Assembly: GCA_963696405.1 (NCBI GenBank)
Contig: CAVOJY010000006.1
Location: 496,001 to 560,000 of the forward strand
Direction of reading: 5' to 3'
DNA length: 64,000 bases
Source of the DNA: CAVOJY01 sp963696405
Lineage (GTDB): Bacteria; Chloroflexota; Limnocylindria; Limnocylindrales; CSP1-4
The notes under the pieces were generated by a model that saw nothing but the letters and a program-made list of their open reading frames with translations, made no database searches and was not told the origin of the DNA. This document shows, in pieces, positions 7,077 through 15,748 of this stretch (its first letter is position 1; each line of letters starts with the position of its first letter). The position numbers and the translations under genes are program-made.

Positions 7077-9125
7077 CTACCGGATGCGCCGGGGCACCGG
7101 GCTGAGAACGAGCAGCCCGCCAGCCGTCAAGGCCAGCATGACCAGGATCATCGGAAGCACGCCGCCATCCGAGGTGCCGCCGCTGCCGCTGACGGATGTC
7201 TCGGGCATGGTGCTGGCGCTCGGGGCGGCTGTGGGCTCAACCGATCCGGACGGCGCCGGCGTCAGTTCCGGCGTCGGGGTCGGGGTTGGCGTGGGCGTGG
7301 GGGTGAATTCAGGTGTTGGGGTCGGGGTTGGCGTGGGCGTCGGGGTGGGGGCCGAATCGGTACCCACCGTCACGGGCTCGCCGCAGATATGGGCCACGGC
7401 CGCGTTCTTGGCGTCGCCGCTGTAGAGCGCGGACCAGCGATAGGTGCCCAGGCTGGTGAGAGCCACCGGGTTGGTGGTGGCCACGCCGTTTGCGAGGTTG
7501 ACCGACTGCTGGAAGACCGGCGAAGCCTGGCAGGTCGGGTCGCTCGGCGGGTAGAGGTAGAAGGTCACCGAACCCGTCGGGCTGTCGCCGCCTTGCACGT
7601 AGGCAGTGTCGGTAATCGACGCGCCAAGCTGGACCTGGCTCGCCGAAGGCACCGTGCGGATGGTCGGCACCGCGAGGTTCACGTAGACGAACTCGTCGCA
7701 GGCGCTCCAGGCCGGCTCGTTGTTGGCGTCACCGCCCCAGTACGCCCGCCACGAGTACGTCCCCGCGGCGTTGAAGGCGTGCTGGGCGCTCGCGGAGGCG
7801 CTGCTGATCGCGCCTTCGACATAGACCGACTCGCCCTGGCACGCGTTGCCGGCGTAGATGTAGAAGCCAACCGACCCGGTCGGGTTGTAGGCGTTCGAGA
7901 TGGTCGCGGTGTCGGTAACGGTGGTGCCGATCGCTACCGAGAGCGCCTTGCTGCCGGGGCCGCTGCCGACCGACAACAGCGTGTCGATGGAGGGTTCGGC
8001 CTTCGTCACGACGACCTGTTCCTCCTGGCAACCGCTGCTGGCCGGGTTGTTGTTGCTGTCACCCGAGTAGGCAGCGGTCCAGCGATACGTCCCGACAGCC
8101 GCCGTGGTCCAGCCGGGCGAGGTGTTGTACCCGCCGTTGCCGCTGACGGTCACGCTCTCGGTGTACACCGCTCCGCCGTCACAGCTGGGGCTGCTCGGGG
8201 GATAGAGCCTGAAGGTGATGGTGCCGGTGGGGCTGTTCCCGCCTGCCAGCGTGGCCGAGTCGTTGAGAACGACGCCGATGAAACCGCCGGCCGAGGGGGT
8301 CGTGCTGATCGATGGGCTGGCCATGTCAGAGACGACGACCTGTTCTTCCTGGCAACCGCTGCTGGCCGGGTTGTTGTTGCTGTCACCCGAGTAGGCAGCG
8401 GTCCAGCGGTGCGTGCCGGCGACGGTCGTGGTCCAGCCGGGCGAGGTGTTGTACCCGCCGTTGCCGCTGACGGTCACGCTCTCGGTGTACACCGCTCCGC
8501 CGTCACAGCTGGGGCTGCTCGGGGGATAGAGCCTGAAGGTGATGGTGCCGGTGGGGCTGTTCCCGCCTGCCAGCGTGGCCGAGTCGTTGAGAACGACGCC
8601 GATGAAACCGCCGGCCGAGGGCGTCGTGCTGATCGATGGGCTGGCCTTCAGCACCTCGACCGGCTCGCCGCAGCCAGAGGTGGAGCTGGCCCAGTAGTCC
8701 GTGTTGCCGGAGGCATAGTCCACCTTCCAGCGCCAGATTCCCGCCTGATCCAGCGCACGGGCGGACGAGCTCGCGCTGCCCTTGTTCTGGCCCGAAACCT
8801 GGGACAGGGTCTGCGTTTCGCTCCAGACCGGCGCGCCGGAGCAGGTCGCATTACTGGGTGGGTACAGCTTGAACGTGACCGATCCCTGCGGCCAGCCGTG
8901 GTGTGCCGTGCCCGCGATCTCGACAGTCGCGCTGTCGGACACGGCGGTCCCGATCGGCACAGAGGACGCAGACGGCTGCGTCAGGACCCGGGTGCCGTCG
9001 CATGCCAGCACCGACGCCGGCAGGATGAGGAGCACCAGCAGTGCGGCTGCGGCCGCAAGCACAAGGGGACGGCGCGCGGGCCCTCCCCGGGCGATGCCCG
9101 CGCCGCCGAGACGTCGGGTCAACAT
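7077..9125 (-). CDS. Secreted, membrane-anchored Ig-like repeat protein (twin of 4900-6705)
   Basis: About 682 aa from the ATG at 9125, chosen for the GGGAGG 8 nt upstream and the signal peptide (ARRPLVLAAAAALLVLLILPASVLAC). The first module (TRVLTQPSASSVPIGTAVSD) is unique to this gene. Next come two copies of a 108-aa Ig-like module, a third different module and a fourth (VPTIRTVPSASQVQLG). The protein ends with the same Thr-Pro linker as its neighbour, a membrane helix and a short basic tail (RRIR). Compared with the twin it lacks the DUF11 domain and has one extra module, so module shuffling is apparent. Location is cell surface; function unknown. It has its own terminator downstream. Confidence 0.8.
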   Translation of the reverse strand: MLTRRLGGAGIARGGPARRPLVLAAAAALLVLLILPASVLACDGTRVLTQPSASSVPIGTAVSDSATVEIAGTAHHGWPQGSVTFKLYPPSNATCSGAPVWSETQTLSQVSGQNKGSASSSARALDQAGIWRWKVDYASGNTDYWASSTSGCGEPVEVLKASPSISTTPSAGGFIGVVLNDSATLAGGNSPTGTITFRLYPPSSPSCDGGAVYTESVTVSGNGGYNTSPGWTTTVAGTHRWTAAYSGDSNNNPASSGCQEEQVVVSDMASPSISTTPSAGGFIGVVLNDSATLAGGNSPTGTITFRLYPPSSPSCDGGAVYTESVTVSGNGGYNTSPGWTTAAVGTYRWTAAYSGDSNNNPASSGCQEEQVVVTKAEPSIDTLLSVGSGPGSKALSVAIGTTVTDTATISNAYNPTGSVGFYIYAGNACQGESVYVEGAISSASASAQHAFNAAGTYSWRAYWGGDANNEPAWSACDEFVYVNLAVPTIRTVPSASQVQLGASITDTAYVQGGDSPTGSVTFYLYPPSDPTCQASPVFQQSVNLANGVATTNPVALTSLGTYRWSALYSGDAKNAAVAHICGEPVTVGTDSAPTPTPTPTPTPTPEFTPTPTPTPTPTPELTPAPSGSVEPTAAPSASTMPETSVSGSGGTSDGGVLPMILVMLALTAGGLLVLSPVPRRIR
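7162..8310 (-). repeat. 1,149-bp duplicated coding segment, copy B
   Basis: Partner of 5003-6151. The two copies are in the same orientation, a geometry that favours RecA-dependent deletion or amplification. Confidence 0.9.
8008..8647 (-). repeat. 324-bp (108-aa) internal tandem repeat, two copies
   Basis: 8008-8323 matches 8332-8647 at an offset of 324, in frame. Most of the unit is identical, but about 25 bp around 8087-8110 versus 8408-8434 differs at many positions. Each unit encodes one Ig-like module. Confidence 0.85.
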
Positions 9126-9566
9126 AGGAACAACCTCCCATTTCGTGATATGCATCCACCGTCCCCGATGCGAACAGTGGAGACGTCCCCGGAACGTCAG
9201 GAGGCAAGCTTGGTACTCCCGACGCCCATTCGTCCAGTACGGATGAACCCCCGACAACCCCACCTGACCGCCCCAGACCCTGACACGGCGGCGGGGTGAC
9301 ATGCGATTGCGGTGACCGGTGGCAACGGGACCGGGCGCCTCGGACCGGTACCTTCGGCGAGTCGGCGTCCTCCCGGCTGGTCGCCGTCACTGCCTTGTTC
9401 CTGCCGATCCCTCCTCTCACGTCCCCGACACGTCACCCCGGCAGGGCACGCCGGGGGGCCGCCGGTGCAGGCCCCGTCTCGTCTGCACTGCGGACGATGA
9501 AGCATTGCGCGAAGTACCAGCGTTGTCCAGTACCTTGGGGCTACGTTCTTGTGCCTATTTCGCCGG
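9126..9566. other. Divergent intergenic region, no gene recognised
   Basis: About 440 nt between the surface-protein start (minus) and the MFS gene (plus). Short frames on both strands are arginine-rich and unlike proteins. It must hold both promoters, but I see no clear -10/-35 pair. Confidence 0.5.
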
Positions 9567-11114
9567 ATGCCCTCGTCCGGTGCGCGCGGCGGCGACCGGA
9601 CGACACCCCTGCATCTGGGCGATGATCCGGGGGTGCTGCGCCGCTATCTCCGATCCTTCACCGGTTTCGAGCGGGACGCGCGGCTCTTCCTCGTTGTCAC
9701 GCTCCTCGCCGGCGGGGCCCTCAGCCTCTACTGGATCGACTTCAACCTCTACCTGGCCAGCCTGGGGCTGAGCCCGGCGGTCATCGGGTCAGTCGCCACG
9801 GCGGCGAATGCGGCCGCGATGCTGGCCGCGTTTCCCACCAGCTACCTCTCGGACCGGTTCGGGCGGCGGTTCGTCCTGCTGGGCGCGGCGGTCCTGTCCG
9901 TGGTCGCGTTCGCCGGTCTCCTCTTCGCGACGCCGGTCGCGGTCATCGCGCTCCTGGCGTGCCTGTTCGCGGTCGCTCAATCGGCGTTCAGCGTCGTGAG
10001 CATGCCCTTTCTTGCCGAGAACAGCCGGTCGAATGAGCGAAGTGAGCTGTTCTCGCTCTGGTTCGCGATCTCGAGTGCAACGAATGTCGTGGCGGCGCTC
10101 CTCGGCGGGCTGATCGCCCAGGCGGTCTCCGCTTGGGCGGGTCACCCGCCTGACAGCCCGGAAACGTATCGCGTGCTCATCGCGCTCATGGTCGCGTTTA
10201 GCGTGGCTGCCCTGCTCGTCACGCTCCGCCTGCACGACGACCGGCCGCGCTGGCGGCGCATCGGGACGCCCGGTGTCGGGCCAGCCCGCGCCCCGATACC
10301 CGCAGACGATCCGGCCTGGGCTGGCGGCCCATACTCCGCGGACCGCTCGCCGTCGGAGGACGGGGTCACACCCGTGCGGTCAGTCGTGCCGGCAGCGGAG
10401 GCCGCATGGGCGGCGGGCCCTCCGGTGGACGGTTCCGGGACCAGGTCGGGTGGTCGCCTCCGGTCGGCATTGGGGGCGCTACGCGTGCCGATCGTGGATC
10501 GCGGTCGGTTCGTTCGCCTCCTCGTTCCCGGGTTCATCATCTCGATCGGGGCCGGGCAGGTGATCCCCTTCCTGAACCTCTTCGTTGAGCAGAAGTTCAG
10601 CCTCGACATCGCCTCCCTGAACGCGCTCTTCGCCGTGTCGAACCTCGGAACGCTGGTGGCGGTGCTGATCCAGCCGGCGCTTGCGCACCGGTTCGGCAAG
10701 GTCGGTTCTGTCGTGCTCGTCCAGGGAGCCAGCATCCCCTTCCTGCTCGTCCTGGGGTTCTCCCCTGCCTTCTGGACGGTGGCGATCGCTATGGCCGTCC
10801 GCAACTCACTGATGAATGCCGGGAACCCGATCGCCAACGCGTTCGCGATGGAACACGTGGCGCCGGTCGAGCGGGCCACCCTCTCTGCGGCAATGAGCCT
10901 GCTCTGGTCGCTGGGCTTTGTGATCGGCGCGGCGTGGTTCAGCGTGCTGCAGTCGGCGCTCGGGTTCGACGCGGGGTACGCGGTGAACTTCCTGACGATC
11001 ACGGCGCTGTACACGATCGCAACCTGGCTCTACTGGGCATGGTTCCGGCCGGTGGAACGGCGGGAGATGGCGGCCGCACGGTCCGCGGCGCAGGCGGGAC
11101 CGAGCGGCCGGTAG
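9567..11114 (+). CDS. Major facilitator superfamily transporter
   Basis: About 515 aa with roughly 12 membrane helices. Helix 1 is LFLVVTLLAGGALSLYWIDF. The loop 2-3 signature SYLSDRFGRRFVLLG fits the MFS GxxxDRxGRR pattern. A long Pro/Gly/Ala-rich cytoplasmic loop (about residues 205-300) splits the two six-helix halves. The start is uncertain: ATG 9567 is used here; TTG 9549 and GTG 9633 are in frame and nearer or further from helix 1. Substrate cannot be deduced. It stands alone between a surface protein and argS. Confidence 0.85.
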   Translation: MPSSGARGGDRTTPLHLGDDPGVLRRYLRSFTGFERDARLFLVVTLLAGGALSLYWIDFNLYLASLGLSPAVIGSVATAANAAAMLAAFPTSYLSDRFGRRFVLLGAAVLSVVAFAGLLFATPVAVIALLACLFAVAQSAFSVVSMPFLAENSRSNERSELFSLWFAISSATNVVAALLGGLIAQAVSAWAGHPPDSPETYRVLIALMVAFSVAALLVTLRLHDDRPRWRRIGTPGVGPARAPIPADDPAWAGGPYSADRSPSEDGVTPVRSVVPAAEAAWAAGPPVDGSGTRSGGRLRSALGALRVPIVDRGRFVRLLVPGFIISIGAGQVIPFLNLFVEQKFSLDIASLNALFAVSNLGTLVAVLIQPALAHRFGKVGSVVLVQGASIPFLLVLGFSPAFWTVAIAMAVRNSLMNAGNPIANAFAMEHVAPVERATLSAAMSLLWSLGFVIGAAWFSVLQSALGFDAGYAVNFLTITALYTIATWLYWAWFRPVERREMAAARSAAQAGPSGR

Positions 11115-11554
11115 CGGGCGGACGGGTAGCGGGAGGACTGCCGCGGGCGGGTGCGGACGGAGAACCGACGGACGCTGCCGGGCATATCCACTCGGCTGCG
11201 GTCGTCGAGCCCCGGGCGCGATTCCGGCCGACAGGCCTGCGGACCCGCGGTGGGCGATACGGCCGCGCAGGAGCTGACCGTGAACAAACCCGTCCCTGCC
11301 CGACAAATCGTCGGCGGGACTGCGCTGACCATTTTGCAGGCCCGACGGCCCGAACCAGAGTGCCTGCACCGGCGGGTGTGCCCGGGCCTGGCCGCCACTC
11401 ATCGTGAAGTCGGGCGAGAAGGTCGCGGCCGGCAACGGCGCGGGCGGCAGCCTCGAAGACCGGTGACACCAGCGGGCAGGGCGACGGCGGGATCTGGTTC
11501 GTCGTCGCGCCCTGAATGTGGCGCGGGTCGCCCGCGCGAGCACTTGCATCCCGC

Positions 11555-11591
11555 ACGCGGCCGGACGCGTCCCCCACCCGTCCGGCCGCGT
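11555..11591. promoter_or_regulatory. Perfect 13-bp inverted repeat at the argS promoter
   Basis: ACGCGGCCGGACG (11555-11567) and CGTCCGGCCGCGT (11579-11591) are exact complements around an 11-nt loop. The right arm touches the -10 hexamer, a position suited to an operator; it could also be a hairpin. Confidence 0.5.
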
Positions 11592-11596
11592 ACCAT
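11591..11596 (+). promoter_or_regulatory. -10 hexamer (TACCAT) of argS
   Basis: Ends 9 nt before the GTG at 11606, consistent with a very short or absent leader. Confidence 0.4.
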
Positions 11597-11605
11597 CTCC
11601 TGGCC

Positions 11606-13312
11606 GTGAGCCAGGCCATGATGACCCACCCAGACTCCGGTGCCGCGCCGGCCGCCGACCCGGCTCGCACCCTCGTGCGTCGACGCATCGAGCAGGCATG
11701 GGCCCGCGCTACGAATTCGGGGACCTTGCCCGCCCTTCCCGAGGGCGCCGAGGTACCTGCGGTCGAGGTGACGCGGCCGGCTGATCCGGCGCACGGCGAC
11801 TGCGCGACAAACCTGGCCTTCAGGCTGGCGAAGCCGTTGAGGATGGCGCCGCTCGAAATCGGCAGGCGACTCGCGGCAGAACTGGAAGGCGACCCTGTCG
11901 GTCGGGTGGAAGTCGCAGCTCCGGGCTTCATCAACCTGTGGCTCAACCCGGCGTACGTCGAGCGCGCAATCGACGCTGCTCGCGCCGCGCGCGCGGGCCA
12001 CGGCCGGGTGGCAGCGGCGCGTCCGCTCCACGTCAACGTCGAGTTCGTTTCGGCCAACCCCACCGGGCCGCTCCACATCGGAAACGCGCGAGGGGCGTTC
12101 GTGGGCGACCTCCTCTGCCGGGTCCTGGAAGCGGCCGGGCACCGCGTCACGCGCGAGTACTACTTCAACGACTTCGGGTCGCAGATCCGCCAGCTGGGCG
12201 CGTCGGTCGTTGCGATCCGCGAGGGAACCGAGATCCCCGAGGACGGGTATCGGGGAGACTACGTGCACGATCTGGCTCGAGAGGTGCCGCCGGCCGTGTT
12301 GGAGGAATCGTCCGCGCCGGGCGCCGATGGTGACTGGATCGTGGGCCTCTGGGCGCAGGAGCGGGTGCGCGCAGGCATCGAGGCGAGCCTCGCCCACCTC
12401 GGGGTCCGTTTCGATGTCTGGAAGTCGGAAGGCTCGCTCTACGCGGAGAGCTGGGTCGAGCGGGCGATCCGGAGGCTCGACGATGCCGGCTTCATGTACG
12501 AGCAGGATGGGGCGCTCTGGTTCCGATCCACCGCCTTCGGGGACGACAAGGACCGCGTGGTGCGGCGCTCCAACGACGCGTACACCTACTTCGCGTCGGA
12601 CGCCGGGTACGTTGTGGAGAAGTTCAGCCGCGGCTTCGACCACCTGGTCTACGTCTGGGGCGCCGATCACCACGGCACCGTTGCCAGGGTCCAGAACGCG
12701 GCCCAGGCGATGGGCTACGACCGCGGTGCTGTCGAGATGATCCTCATGGCCTGGGTACGTTTCGTGCGCGACGGGGTGGAAGTGTCGATGTCGAAGCGCG
12801 CGGGCGAGTTCATCTCGCTCGACGAGCTTCTCGCGGAAGTCGGTGTGGACGCGGCGCGCTGGTTCTTCGGCGCGCGCTCGCACAACAGCGGGATCGACTT
12901 CGACATCGAGCTGGCGAAGCGCCAGTCGGCCGACAACCCGGTCTACTACGTGCAGTACGCGCACGCGCGCATCTCGTCGATCTTGAGGAAGGCGGCCGGG
13001 ACGGGGCTCGGCGAGGCCGCGTCGGTGGAGGGATCGCTGGGCGACGACCCGATCGGGCTCGGCCTGGCCAAGCTCCTGCTCCAGCTGCCCGAAGTCGTCG
13101 AGGACGCCGCAGAGCACCACGAGACCCAGGGCGTTACGGCGTTCGCGACGGAGCTGGCTACCGCCTTCCACGCCTACTACCGAGACCGGCGAGTTGTTGA
13201 CCCGGCCGACCCGGCGACCTCGGCCGCGCGCCTCGCGCTCGTGTCGGCCGTTCGGCTCACGCTCGCCAACTCCCTGGCACTCCTCGGGATCTCCGCGCCC
13301 GAGTCGATGTAG
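11606..13312 (+). CDS. argS: Arginine--tRNA ligase
   Basis: 568 aa. It charges tRNA-Arg with arginine in the cytoplasm. Domains in order: an Arg-tRNA-synthetase N-domain (residues ~15-110, DCATNLAFRLAKPL); a class I catalytic core with the HIGH-like motif SANPTGPLHIGNARG near residue 150; the KMSKS-like motif VSMSKRAGEF near residue 390; and the DALR anticodon-binding domain (YYVQYAHARISSIL). The length is typical. GTG 11606 is chosen because TACCAT lies 9 nt upstream; ATG 11618 and ATG 11621 are alternatives. No neighbouring gene is obviously linked. Confidence 0.95.
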   Translation: MSQAMMTHPDSGAAPAADPARTLVRRRIEQAWARATNSGTLPALPEGAEVPAVEVTRPADPAHGDCATNLAFRLAKPLRMAPLEIGRRLAAELEGDPVGRVEVAAPGFINLWLNPAYVERAIDAARAARAGHGRVAAARPLHVNVEFVSANPTGPLHIGNARGAFVGDLLCRVLEAAGHRVTREYYFNDFGSQIRQLGASVVAIREGTEIPEDGYRGDYVHDLAREVPPAVLEESSAPGADGDWIVGLWAQERVRAGIEASLAHLGVRFDVWKSEGSLYAESWVERAIRRLDDAGFMYEQDGALWFRSTAFGDDKDRVVRRSNDAYTYFASDAGYVVEKFSRGFDHLVYVWGADHHGTVARVQNAAQAMGYDRGAVEMILMAWVRFVRDGVEVSMSKRAGEFISLDELLAEVGVDAARWFFGARSHNSGIDFDIELAKRQSADNPVYYVQYAHARISSILRKAAGTGLGEAASVEGSLGDDPIGLGLAKLLLQLPEVVEDAAEHHETQGVTAFATELATAFHAYYRDRRVVDPADPATSAARLALVSAVRLTLANSLALLGISAPESM

Positions 13313-13474
13313 TCCGAATCGGGGAACGTCGGGGCTCGGCAGGGCGATTGGCCGGGCAATTGGGCGCGGCGAGGCCGGGCGCTCGGCCGCGGGGAGCCTA
13401 TCGTGGAGTGGCAGTCGAGCCTGCGTGAACTCGCGGTCGAGTCTCCGAGGAGCGGCGGCCGCCATGCTTTTCGG

Positions 13475-13932
13475 ATGGATCCGATTCGCCTGGGCCGGTC
13501 GATCCGGGCGCTGAGACGTCGCCGCGGGTGACGCCAGGTAGACCTGGCTGAAGCCTGCGGAAGCTCCAAGTCCGCCGTGTCGCGGGTCGAGCTGGGGCGT
13601 CTTCGAGAGATATCCGCGGGGGCACTTGCGGCCATCGCCGAGGTGCTCGACGCGGAGTTGCTGGTGCAGCTGCGGTGGAACGGCGAGGAGCTCGACCGCC
13701 TGGTCGATGCCGCCCACGCCGATCTCGTCGAGCAGACCATGCGCCTCCTGCGCAGCATGGGCTGGGAGACGCGCTCCGAAGTCACCTTCAACGTGCGCGG
13801 GGAACGGGGCTCGGTTGACATCCTGGCGTGGTGGCCCGCAGGGAGAGGGTCCTCCTGATCGTCGAGATCAAGTCGCGGGTGCCCGACCTGCAGGCGATGC
13901 ATGCCACCCTCGACCGCAAGACGCGCCTCGGG
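13475..13932 (+). pseudogene. XRE-family HTH protein with nuclease-like C-terminus, nonsense and frameshift
   Basis: Reading from ATG 13475 gives DPIRLGRSIRALRRRRG, then TGA at 13529-13531, then in the same frame RQVDLAEACGSSKSAVSRVE, a classic XRE helix-turn-helix. Homologues usually have Trp at the stop position (GWRQVDLA), so TGG to TGA explains it. The frame then runs through VEQTMRLLRSMGW and RGSVDILAWWP. Near 13840 it shifts by one base, and the conserved end VLLIVEIKSRVPDLQAMHATL continues in the other frame. The C-terminal half resembles the endonuclease-like domain often fused to such HTH proteins. The 3' end overlaps cydC on the opposite strand. Internal starts (e.g. 13577) would give only a headless fragment. 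Confidence 0.75.
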
Positions 13933-15748
13933 GCGCAGGGACGGCGGAGGGCGTGCCCCGTGCCAGCCGGCCGTCGCGGAGTTCCAGGACCTCGTCCACC
14001 AGGTCGAGGCCCTCGCGACGGTGCGTGATGAGGAGGACGGTGCGGTCGCCGGCCTCCTCGAGGACGTCGGAGACGAGGGCCTCCGCGGTGGGGCCGTCGA
14101 GATGGGCCGTGGGCTCGTCGAGGACGAGGATGGGCGCTCCGCCGAGGAGTACCCGCGCGATCCCCAGGCGCTGGCGCTGACCGCCGGAGAGGGCGGCGCC
14201 GAGCTCGCCGACCAGCGTGTCCAGACCGTCCGGAAGCGAGGCGGCCCAGTCCCAGAGGCGCGCGCGGCGGAGCGCCTCTGCGATGTCTTCGTCGGACGCC
14301 TCTGGCTTCGCCAGGCGCACGTTCTCGCGGATGCTGCTGTTGAAGATGTGCGCGTCCTGGCCGGCAAGGCCGATCGTCCGGCGGACGTCCTCCTGGCGGA
14401 GGTCGCGAAGATCGACTCCGTCCAGCGTGATGCGGCCGGCGGTGGGGTCACGGAAGCGGATGAGCAGCTCCGCGAGGCTGGTCTTGCCGGCTCCGGACGG
14501 GCCGATGAGAGCGACACGGCGGCCTGGCTCGAGCCGGAGGTCAATCCCGCGCAGCACGGCCTGGGCACCGTCTGCGTTGGCGTCGGCTTCGGTCGGCGGG
14601 CCCCCGGTCTGGGCAGCGTCGGCTTCGGTCGGCCGGCCGTCGACCTGGACGCGCAGGGCGTTGGGGAAGGCGGCTCGGCGGTGAACCCCATCGACCGCCG
14701 GCGCCTCGGGGCCGTACGCCAGCACGACGCCTTCGAGAACCAGCGTGGGGTGCGGTCCCGGCGAGGCGGCGGCGGCGGCCGGGTCCTGGACGGCCGGTTC
14801 CCGGTCGGCAAGGGCGAAGACCCGCCGTCCTGCCGCCGCAACACCGGCAAGGCGCTGGGCGGCGGTGGGCAGTGCCATGACGGCCTCGAACGTCGCCATG
14901 CACAGGAGGATGAGCATCGCCACGTAGACTCGCTCGATCTCCCCGGCCGCGGCCGCGACGACGGCGGTGGCGAGGACGGCCGTCATCGTGATCCCCACCA
15001 CGGCCACCATGAGCCCATCGGCGAATCCGCCGACCGACGCATCGCGGCGAGCCAGCCGCGACAGCTCGGCCTCCGCGTCGCGAACGCGTCCGAGCGCGTC
15101 GTCGGTCCGGCCGTACGCCGCCAGGTCCGGGGCTGTCAAAAGGGCATCAACCAGCTCGGCCGTGAGGGCGGCCCGCGCGCCGGCGGTGCGCCGCTGCGCG
15201 TTCCGGCCGAGGAATCCCGCAACCGCGGGGACCGCGAGCCCCCCGACCAGGAGCCCGCCGGCCATGATCACGGCAGCGGCGGGTAGGAACACCGCGGCCA
15301 CCAGGACGAGGAAGCCACCGGCCACGACGGCCACGATCGGCGGAGAAAGGCCGCGCAGGTACAGATCCTGGAGCGCGTCCACGTCCCCCACCATCCGCGC
15401 GAGCAGGTCGCCCCGGCGGAAGCCCCCGAGCTGCGAAGGCGCGAGCGGCTCGATCCGCTCATAGAGGCGGACGCGGAGGCGGCCGAGTACCCGGAACGCC
15501 AAGTCGTGAGATGCAAGTCGCTCGAGGTAGCGAGCGATGGGTCGAGAGATGCCGAAGAACCGGACCATGACGACGGCCACGGTCAGCGAAAGGATCGGGG
15601 GCTGCTCCGCGGCCCGCGAGATGAGATAGCCCGCCGTGCCCATGAGGCCGGCGCCGAAGATGACGGTGGTGGCGCCGAACAGGACCGCGACCGCCACGCG
15701 CCACCAGGCGGGGGAGGCGAGGTGCGCAAGGCGACGCAGCGTGCTCAT
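13868..15748 (-). CDS. cydC: Thiol reductant ABC exporter subunit CydC
   Basis: 626 aa. An N-terminal six-helix ABC transporter membrane domain (residues 1-310) is followed by an ATPase domain with Walker A GPSGAGKT, signature LSGGQRQR, Walker B ILVLDEPTAHLD and switch His (LLITHRREG). CydC pairs with CydD to export cysteine/glutathione or haem-related reductants needed to assemble cytochrome bd. Start ATG 15748 overlaps the cydD stop (ATGA), so the pair is coupled. Between the membrane domain and Walker A lies an unusual ~60-aa low-complexity insert with a repeated GRPTEADAAQTGGPPTEADA element. The last ~30 residues beyond LRDGRLA are non-conserved and overlap the XRE pseudogene. Confidence 0.92.
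   Translation of the reverse strand: MSTLRRLAHLASPAWWRVAVAVLFGATTVIFGAGLMGTAGYLISRAAEQPPILSLTVAVVMVRFFGISRPIARYLERLASHDLAFRVLGRLRVRLYERIEPLAPSQLGGFRRGDLLARMVGDVDALQDLYLRGLSPPIVAVVAGGFLVLVAAVFLPAAAVIMAGGLLVGGLAVPAVAGFLGRNAQRRTAGARAALTAELVDALLTAPDLAAYGRTDDALGRVRDAEAELSRLARRDASVGGFADGLMVAVVGITMTAVLATAVVAAAAGEIERVYVAMLILLCMATFEAVMALPTAAQRLAGVAAAGRRVFALADREPAVQDPAAAAASPGPHPTLVLEGVVLAYGPEAPAVDGVHRRAAFPNALRVQVDGRPTEADAAQTGGPPTEADANADGAQAVLRGIDLRLEPGRRVALIGPSGAGKTSLAELLIRFRDPTAGRITLDGVDLRDLRQEDVRRTIGLAGQDAHIFNSSIRENVRLAKPEASDEDIAEALRRARLWDWAASLPDGLDTLVGELGAALSGGQRQRLGIARVLLGGAPILVLDEPTAHLDGPTAEALVSDVLEEAGDRTVLLITHRREGLDLVDEVLELRDGRLARGTPSAVPAPRGASCGRGWHASPAGRAPAT

Larger units (their letters stand above)
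11115..11605. other. Intergenic region upstream of argS
   Basis: Nearly 490 nt with no convincing gene on either strand. The only clear structure is the inverted repeat at 11555-11591 next to the argS -10. Confidence 0.5.

Noticed and set aside
4828..9299. Long plus-strand open frames opposite both surface proteins
   Set aside because: They are the complement of the Ig-like coding sequence, Arg/Gly/Val-rich, with no motifs or ribosome sites.
11399..13717. A 772-codon minus-strand frame across argS
   Set aside because: argS on the plus strand has full family motifs; the antisense frame has none.
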